Source: Bidens hawaiensis
Lineage: Eukaryota > Streptophyta > Magnoliopsida > Asterales > Asteraceae
Direction: 5' to 3'
Assembly: GCA_021521415.1 (NCBI GenBank)
Contig: JAIQDT010000827.1
Span: forward strand, 563,001-627,000
Length of the DNA stretch: 64,000 nt
Position numbers and translations under genes: made by a program. The notes beneath the pieces are model-generated. The model had not been told where the DNA came from and did no database searches. It saw only the letters and a program-made list of their open reading frames with translations. Shown piece by piece: positions 56,902 through 64,000 of the stretch (its first letter is position 1; the number at the start of each line of letters is the position of its first letter).

Positions 56902-58714
56902 TCTAATCTAACTAATATATTAAAGCAACATAATTTTGTCCACATATTCTTCACCTAGGTTGTTCACATAGGCTTTCATGTCATCAACCTTTCATAAATA
57001 TAATTTTCACATATTCACAATAAAATTTTAATCAATGATATTGACCTTTATATTTTTGTAACTTATTAATGTAATTATGATAATAATTTTTTTTAATTAT
57101 TGTTAGAATTAAAAAAACTTATTAAATTTAATAGGTTCAAATTGTTCATCGTTTCTTCTTTAAAAGACACATGCTTCGTTCAAAACTCATAACGCTCCCA
57201 TCGTTTGTAACCGGATTCTTCGCCTCATCTATAACCGGTTCTTCATGATTTGTCGGTTTCATAATCCAAACAACAACAAATCTGTTCATCGTTTGCAATT
57301 ATCAGGTATGATTTATATTTTAGTGTTTAATCGATTTTTGTGAAGAAAAACATCAAATCGATTCACTGTTATTGGATTTAGGGTTTAACTGCATGATTTT
57401 TTATACTAACGGTTAATAGATTTGATATTTAATCTATTTACGGTTTAAAGGTATGATTTTTTTTTAAATTATCGGGTTAATCGATATGATGTTTAATATG
57501 TTTGTTACTTAACATTATGTTTATATATTGTGATTTTTTGTTCCTAATATGCCTTTTTCTAAGTTTCACTAATATTAATTTATTTTTATGACCTATCAAT
57601 TTAAAATTTAAAAATCTTATTATATATGGACAAGAACCTAACTGATTTTAATAATTAAAATATTAATTTATTATATTTGACACATTCCTTTATTTGGTAT
57701 AATATTAGTCAAACAATAGTAATTGATTTAACGAGCATTTATCAATCAATACAAACAAAAAAATAAATCATAATTCATTTTAAAAATTTTAAATCTTTCA
57801 TTTTATAATAGCTGACTTTATTTAGATATGTTATGTTTAAAAGTTTAAACATCTAATCAACTAACTTTATAAATTTACAAATAAATGTTTATATCTTATA
57901 AATTGTTTAAATGCTCTTTTCAAACTCTTAAATTTTTGAAATAAATGTTATGTTTTATAAGTTTGACTAACTCATTGAGTTTTAAACGGTTTCACCATAA
58001 AATAAATATTTCTCAAAATAAAATAAAACCTTTCATTACTTTTCATTCAAAATTATTTATAGAAATTATTAAAATCAATTTGAAACAACTTATATATGCA
58101 ATCTAATTAACAAAATATTTAATTTGTAACTAATTCAAATACGGGTTTCAGTATTATTAATTTTGCAGTAGTATTGTTTGAATTTTTAACTAATTTGAGG
58201 TGTTGTATTCATTGGTTTTGGCATTTTACTGGTTTGAAATTGCTTTGGATATATAACAAAAACACCATCAATGTATGCTTCTTCAATTATGTCTATGTAA
58301 AGTTTTTCTTTTTTAGTTTCCTTATCACTAATTGTTTGTTTATTTTTTTTTTCTAATGTATCTGTGTTGAAATTTACACAATGTTTATTTTTATTATATT
58401 TCAGTTATTGTATATGAGGCATGACATTTTGGATGTTGATTTAGTTAGATGATTAACTTTCAATTAATATGTGTTTTTTGTTCTCATGTTATAAGCTATA
58501 AAGATGTTTTAATTTTTTATTTATCTTTGTTAGTATTTGTATGGTTTTGTATTTGAATTAAAGTAACAATTTAATGTCTCATAATTTATGTAAAGGTATC
58601 ATTTTTATATAAATATGATATTTGCATTTTACTAAATTTATAATATGCGCATATATATATATATATGACGTTTTAAATATGTTATACCCGTGTGTAACAC
58701 GGACACTATCCTAG
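56902..58714 (+). mobile_element. Non-autonomous Helitron
   Basis: The 5' end is TCTAATCTAACTAATATATT, preceded by A at 56901 (an alternative TC start is at 56907). The 3' hairpin CCGTGT/ACACGG (58688-58702) is followed eight bases later by CTAG (58711-58714), then T. Length is 1813 bp. No helicase motif was found inside; the interior is AT-rich. The 5' end resembles that of the minus-strand Helitron (ACTATTAAA-type), suggesting the same family. Confidence 0.8.
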
Positions 58715-59374
58715 TGGATATAATATGTTTCTAGCTTTTAAGGGACTTTTGATTTGACATTTTGATAATTAAATGAAAAAATTATTAGCTTGACCATCTT
58801 TAATTCAAAACTAGTAAACGTATCCAGACGTTCTGGCGGGCCAAGTTGATACCATGTTCTTTGCATATTAGTCTAATGCGTAGGTACATTTTGAACTGTG
58901 TTAGAAATGAAAACGGTCTAAATTATTTGTCGGGAATATGTTATTATTTTATAATAATTTCTACTATTTTAAGGTATAAATTATTTTAATATTATTTTTA
59001 AGCTTAGCGAAATTTTAACGATTTGCATTATTATAACTATAACTTTAATATGGGAGTTACGATATTACAAGGCACGGATTTTAAATGGTAAACGTATCTC
59101 AAAGAGTAATTATGTTGTGCTAACGAATTTTAAATCTAATGAATTAAAGTTCACGAATTAGAGTTAATGAACGAATTTATATTAGCGGATTAACGATTAT
59201 GAAAGTTGGTTTTAATATGGGAAATGATTAAATATAATTTATACTTAATTTATAAAAAAATATTTAGTTTAAATTAATTTTTTTGATTTATTATGATTTT
59301 TAATGATTTATTTGGTTTTTAATATATATAGAAAAGGTTTAGAAAAAATAACAAAAATTTAATGTAATGACCAT

Positions 59375-59430
59375 GGTCTGTTGCTTAGCAAACTAAGAGC
59401 TTAACCACTAGACCAGCTTTGAGTTTGATT
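59375..59430 (-). repeat. tRNA-like sequence inside LTR (minus strand)
   Basis: The minus strand reads CTGGTCTAGTGGTTAAGCTC (A-box) followed by a weak B-box (GACCATGGTCATTAC). It is a diverged relative of the tRNA-like insert at 16970-17040. Not a functional tRNA. Confidence 0.4.
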
Positions 59431-60019
59431 ACATTACAGAAACAAGAAAATATAAATACTTGTTCATGTTCATCATCTACCTAACCAAAACCTAGGTTAT
59501 AATTCGATCAAATCTAATCCATGTTTGTTTAATTAATATTAGGGGTTTTGGTATACGGCTAAAACTATCATAATGCACATACAAATTACCTTGTAATGTT
59601 ATGGATTGACGGTGAACGGAGTTTAACCGGAATCTTAACTTGAACAATAAATTACGGGTTGTAGGGAGTGTTCAGATAACAACAATGATTGTAGCAAGTT
59701 TAGTTGATGTCTAGTATGCTTTATATAGGCTCAATTGGAGCGTATTTGATTAATTGCTCATTATTAGATGTTAATGTAATTTTCGGTCGTGGTTTCAATT
59801 GGCATTATTTGTTCGTTAATACACGTTATTATGGTCGATTATAATTAGCTGTTAGTGGAGAATGATGTTACGATCCTTCAAATTGTATTAATATTGTGTT
59901 TTGGTTGTGATTAACACTTGCCGAAATCAAAACTGCATCGTCGGCGGCCATAGGCCGGAAAAACGAGGGCGGGGGTTGGTTGGGGGCGGCTGGTTATATT
60001 TATTATTATTACATTATAA

Positions 60020-60135
60020 TTTATAATCTGAGATGATAGGGACCAGACCCTTATAATATCTGAGATAATAGGACCAGACCTTTATAATATCTGAGAGGAT
60101 AAGGACCAGACCCTTATAATATTTGAGAGGTTATA
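60020..60135. repeat. 36-bp tandem array in LTR
   Basis: About three units of ATCTGAGATRATAGGGACC plus AGACCCTTATAAT. The organisation is like the 33-bp array of solo LTR 1 (GGGTACCGAGCCCTAATAA), showing that related LTRs carry differently diverged arrays at the same place. Confidence 0.85.
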
Positions 60136-60151
60136 GGGCGAAAGGCTCTTT

Positions 60152-60561
60152 TGTAGGTCCCGAAACCGGATCCGACAAAGAACGGCTTTGCTCTTGATAA
60201 GTGCTCGAGACGGGTGCGGTGAAATCAAACGATCGAACAAAATAATATAACGATAATATAAATAGAAACGATCTCGTTATCGGTTGAAAGATTTAATATA
60301 TTAAACACGAACCGACCCACCCAAGGTGAGCTCCCCTTGGGTGGATGACTTACACCATAAAAAAACACACACATAAACAAAGACAACAACTCCCTATTTA
60401 TAGCTAAACAAACATTCTAGAAGCTTTTCCGTTAAACTTAAATGCATGTCGAAGTTCTCGTCTCGTGTCCGGATTTCTCGCCAACTTTAATTATTAACTT
60501 GACCGTGAATAAATAACGGGTTTCATACTTTGATATTGTAAGTCACATTTTTGGCTTTACA
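60152..60561 (-). repeat. 3' LTR of element b
   Basis: 410 bp with a perfect inverted repeat CCACCCAAGG/CCTTGGGTGG at 60317-60326 and 60335-60344. On the minus strand it lies just downstream of GCTATAAATAGG (near 60400). Confidence 0.9.
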
Positions 60562-62104
60562 ATCACCCCCTTGACTTGTGATCTCAAAACATCGTCGAAC
60601 TATGTCTCTCATTTTCGCAAATCAACCCGATAACCGAAGCTTCTTCAATCACCCCCTCAAGGTATGATCCACCTAATTCATTTATGAAGACGTTCTCGCT
60701 TCTTTATCCATCTCGGATCTTAAGCAATATAGGTTCAGAAGAGCTTGACGAAATACCGGGGACAAAGATCAAATGGCAAAGCTTATTATTTCCGTGAATG
60801 AAATTATTTAAGTAACTCACCCCTAATAAATAAGTATCCCAAATACTCATATCCCACATTTTCAGGGTTAGAACTTAAACAATTTAATTCCCTATTATAT
60901 CTTACTTGTTCAAAACTCATCACCTTAATAAATAAGCATCTCGGATGCTCGTAGCCCACGTTTTCAGGATCCAATTCTCGAACACTTTGAAAATAACATA
61001 TAAATAATATGCTTTGAACAGGGTCCAATAATGACGAAACCCGAACAAATTTGACTTTCTTCAGTTTGGTCAAACCGAACATAAAATTACTTCTCGACCC
61101 AAAAATCATTCCATTGGCCTAAAAAATATTTCTGCTTGGTTCACTTCTAGATCTAGCCAAACATATTAGTCCAAAATAATTCATCAAAGAGCATGGCCCA
61201 ACACAAAATAAGTTTACTACTCTGAAGCCCATATCTAAAGTTAGCAGCCCATTTAATCTTCAAGCCCAAAAGAAAAAAAAATCAAACCTGGTGTAAAAAG
61301 TCCAGCAACGATGATTAACAGCAGCAAAAATAAAAAATAAAAAACCTAGTATCATCTAGTTCAGCCGCCAATTAACCATCAGTCATCATTGTCCCGTCAT
61401 CTTACCACCATCACAGTGGTTATCATACTTACTGACCGGAAAATCGATCAACGGAGAAACGAAATCACGGTTCTCAACCACCGTCACAACACCCACCATA
61501 ATCACCTCTTTCACTACGACCACCACTCTAACCACTGTTACAGCATCCTCCATAGCAACCTTTCACGGGCAAATCCAAACTAGAAAGCCGCAATCCGGCA
61601 AAACCAAGATCGGAACTGATCCCGTCGAAAATCCGAATCGGGCACTTTCGGAGAGCCGTCCTCTCACCGGTCACTGGAAAACCCATTGTCATCGTGATTT
61701 TTTTTATTTCAAAATTCCGGTCACCGATTAGGGTTCCGGCACCACTTCCGGCGCCGCCATTCCGATGAACTATCTCCGGCTAGCAAGAATCATTACCATA
61801 ACCTCCGCCGTCATCATACAACCGCCACACTCACCCACCAACTAAAACCGTCACAGCCAGCGCCACTCGAGCAAGGTCACCGGCCACCTTCCGCCATTAA
61901 ACGGGGCTGAGAATCAAGATCTGGAAACACGAGAAGAACTTCGAGCACTTTATTTTCTCGGATATTCAAACTTTATTTCCAAACTTCAACTTTATTTCCA
62001 AAACTTCAAGAAATTAAACGTCTTGGTTCGGGTAGTCGCGGAATTAAAACCCGAATATCAAGAACAAAATTGAATCAGAAGATTCGACCCGCTCTGATAC
62101 CAAT

Positions 62105-62512
62105 TGTAGGTCCCGAAACCGGATCCGACAACGAACGGCTTTGTTCTTGTTAAGCGCTCGAGACGGGTGCGGTAAATCAAACAACCGAACACAAATAATA
62201 TAAAGATAAAATAAGTGAATGATCTCGTTGTCGGTTAAAGATTTGACATATTCATAAACGAACCGACCCACCCAAGGTGAGCTCCCCTTGGGTGGATGAC
62301 TTACACCATAAAAAAACACACACATAAACAAAGACAACAAGTGCCTATTTATAGCTAAACAAACATTCAAGAAGCTTTTCCGTTAAACTTAAACGCGTGT
62401 CGAAGTTCTCGTCTTGTGTCCGGATTTCTCGCCCACTTTAATTATTAACTTGACCGTGAATAAATAACGAGTTTCATACTTTGATATCCCAAGTCACATT
62501 TTTGGCCTTACA
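62105..62512 (-). repeat. 5' LTR of element b
   Basis: 408 bp, by eye over 90% identical to the other LTR. It has the same TATA box (GCTATAAATAGG, minus strand near 62355) and hairpin (near 62270-62300). Confidence 0.9.
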
Positions 62513-62517
62513 TCTTT

Positions 62518-63052
62518 TAAAACGTAAAAATAGCTAATCATGTATTAAGTAAGTTAAAACAAAAAAGTATGAAAGTACGAACGTAAAAAAGTATGGAAGC
62601 ATAAAGGTATGATTGAATGTATGTACGTACGTATATGTATGTATGTATGTATGTATGAAAGAAAAGTAAACATGTTAAGCATAAATATGTATCTTCGGAT
62701 ACGTATATGTAAGTATGTGAATGTAATGTATGTTTCCTGATTAACTAGAACTCACTCAGCATAGATAACTTTTAGTATGCACGCAGACAAATAGAATGAG
62801 GCAGCTGGCTTGAGGAAGATACATGGCATGGATTGAAGAGACTGGCATCTATGAAGAAGATGTAATGATGTTTCATTTTTTTTATGTTTTAAGTTTAAAA
62901 AGATAAGTTGAATGTTTTTTGAGACGAAGTTAACGGTTATGTAATATATGGTTTTAATATTCACAAAAAGTTTTAATTCACTCAGATATTTAGAACTGTG
63001 TTTATGAGTAAATCGAACGTCCAAGTAGGGCGCCCGGGCTCAGGGCCATACA
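62518..63052 (+). repeat. Tekay-like LTR, right part
   Basis: Homologous to 13455-13886 of solo LTR 1: TAGAACTCACTCAGC, TTTTAGTATGCACGCAG and AACTGTGTTTATGAGTAAAT are shared, and it ends GGGCCATACA as solo LTR 1 ends GGGCCTTACA. Together with 58715-60151 it forms one LTR split by element b. Confidence 0.8.
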
Positions 63053-64000
63053 CCTTCTATTCTAAGGTGAGTAATCACACTCCCCTTTTTCTAATTTTTT
63101 TTTTGGGCTTTATGCGTACACAAAACCCAAGTTTATTGTGCACTCAATTAAATTATCAAACTCAATTCCATTATTTGCATATTGTGGTATTACTCGATTA
63201 GTTGTTAAGTGCTATTTGATTATATGTTTACAATTTTATGGTTGGTTGGTATCTCATCCTCATCATCATAGTATGATCATACGCCATCTTAGTAGCCATA
63301 GATCGTGTTCGATGAATCATGGCCAAACGACACCATGATTTGCATTCATTTTGTTTTAGTAGCCATTGATTGTGTTCGACGAATCATGGCCAAATGAATT
63401 TTATTTGTGTTATGATGTGTGGGTAAAATATTGTGTGTTAAGTAAGTTATATAGTGTATTTTGTGTGTTTAGATGTCTTAGACACGATTACTTTGAGTGG
63501 TTTTACGTTTACAGGTGAGTGGAGCTTAAAGGAGCTAAATTGGGGCATATGAGATGGAATGAAAATGAAGATTTTATTGCATGGAATGATAGAGAATTTG
63601 AAGATGAAGATGTGGCCGAAAACGGCGCGTAAAACGGAGCTATAACAAAGAAGTTATGGGCAAAACAGTGCGAGGGGGTCTATCACTGCAAGCAGGGGCG
63701 CAGATCAGGCAATTTTGGAAGAGAGGCCGCAAGTTGCGGTCTTATGAGCACAAATTGCGGCCTAGTTCGTAAAAAGACGCGGATTTTAGGTTTTTGCCTC
63801 CATATATAAATATAACATGAGGGTTACGAAAAGAAGACTTCTCCCAACCGTTTTGGGGTACTAGGAAGCCATTTTCCACCATCCTAACACCTACCAATCA
63901 CCACAATCTTCCATGGTTTCATCTTTCCAACCCATAATCGAGCTAATCATGATGCAGAGGAAAGGCTAAACCACTCGTGACCACTTCAGGTTTAGGGTTT
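63053..64000 (+). repeat. LTR-like sequence with promoter-type region, running off the window
   Basis: The first part (AAGGTGAGTAATCACACTCC, AGTATGATCATACGCC) resembles 17725-17910 of solo LTR 2. A 55-bp unit with ATTGTGTTCGACGAATCATG is duplicated at 63290-63400. Then come GGCCGCAAGTTGCGGTC and AAATTGCGGCC dyads (63727-63765) and a TATA box CATATATAAATA at 63801-63812. No coding sequence is seen. Confidence 0.5.

Larger units (their letters stand above)
58715..60151 (+). repeat. Tekay-like LTR, left part (interrupted)
   Basis: The final 130 bp (tandem GGACCAGACCYTTATAATAT units, then AGGGCGAAAGGCTCTTT) aligns with 13300-13465 of solo LTR 1. The LTR continues at 62518 after an inserted element. 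The left end of the LTR was not fixed. GC-rich GGCGGCCATAGGCCG dyads lie near 59945. Confidence 0.6.
60152..62512 (-). mobile_element. Non-coding LTR retrotransposon (element b), complete with TSD
   Basis: Same family as element a, opposite orientation, 2361 bp. LTRs lie at 60152-60561 and 62105-62512. The TSD tcttt is perfect (60147-60151 and 62513-62517). On the minus strand the PBS ATTGGTATCAGAGCGGG abuts the right LTR, and the PPT AAGTCAAGGGGGTGAT abuts the left LTR. The leader is nearly identical to that of element a (CCCGAACCAAGACGTTTAAT). The 1.5-kb interior has no gag or pol; a CACCGG-rich segment (61370-61900) may be of host origin. Confidence 0.94.

Overview
The window is nuclear DNA of a flowering plant. 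It is AT-rich, carries split genes with GT-AG introns, and most of it is layered transposable elements. The element set (Athila-type env-position ORFs, Tekay-like LTRs, a FAR1-type MULE, small Helitrons) looks eudicot and resembles what I know from Asteraceae; the family assignment is inference. No rRNA, functional tRNA, organellar, bacterial or viral gene was seen.

The only host-type genes are three same-strand copies of a serine-beta-lactamase-like gene. They match the C-terminal half of the plant ABC1-kinase/beta-lactamase fusion protein (Arabidopsis At5g24810 type). Copy A (4861-7091) holds the last three exons, intact and in frame. Copy B (exon at 26143-26275, further exons at 33311-34352) is a pseudogene split by a full-length Copia element and lacking its 3' end. 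Copy C (52002-56612) is the most complete: six exons with consistent phases and about 407 residues. No ABC1-kinase half is visible.

1-4.1 kb: an old Copia pol fragment interrupted by a 2.9-kb non-coding LTR element with a perfect TSD. 4.1-7.1 kb: copy A, its large intron carrying two hAT-like elements. 7.1-10.4 kb: Helitron end, MITE, partial LTR, SINE-like unit and TA repeat. 10.4-18.8 kb: a decayed MULE (FAR1 zinc finger, DDE transposase, OTU-like segment) split by two solo LTRs. 18.9-20.1 kb: an unusual array of about ten stem-loops whose stems are kept while their sequences change. 20.4-22.4 kb: a minus-strand LTR with its PBS. 22.4-25.0 kb: a decayed Athila-type ORF. 25.5-34.4 kb: copy B with a full Copia element. 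34.6-38 kb: gypsy/Athila LTR-like sequence and a minus-strand gag. 38.3-45.95 kb: a plus-strand Athila element with both LTRs, integrase, a palindrome cluster and an env-position ORF. 46.2-48.3 kb: LINE and CACTA fragments. 48.6-51.4 kb: a minus-strand Helitron with a helicase remnant. 51.6-56.6 kb: copy C. 56.9-58.7 kb: a second Helitron. 58.7-63.05 kb: a Tekay-like LTR split by a second copy of the non-coding LTR element. 63.05-64 kb: more LTR-like sequence.

Most elements are dead. The main points of interest are the beta-lactamase cluster, the covarying stem-loop array, and the repeated occurrence of GC-rich dyads near promoter-like TATA boxes in unrelated elements. Coordinates of exons, LTRs and TSDs were read by eye; domain calls rest on recognised motifs, not on searches.
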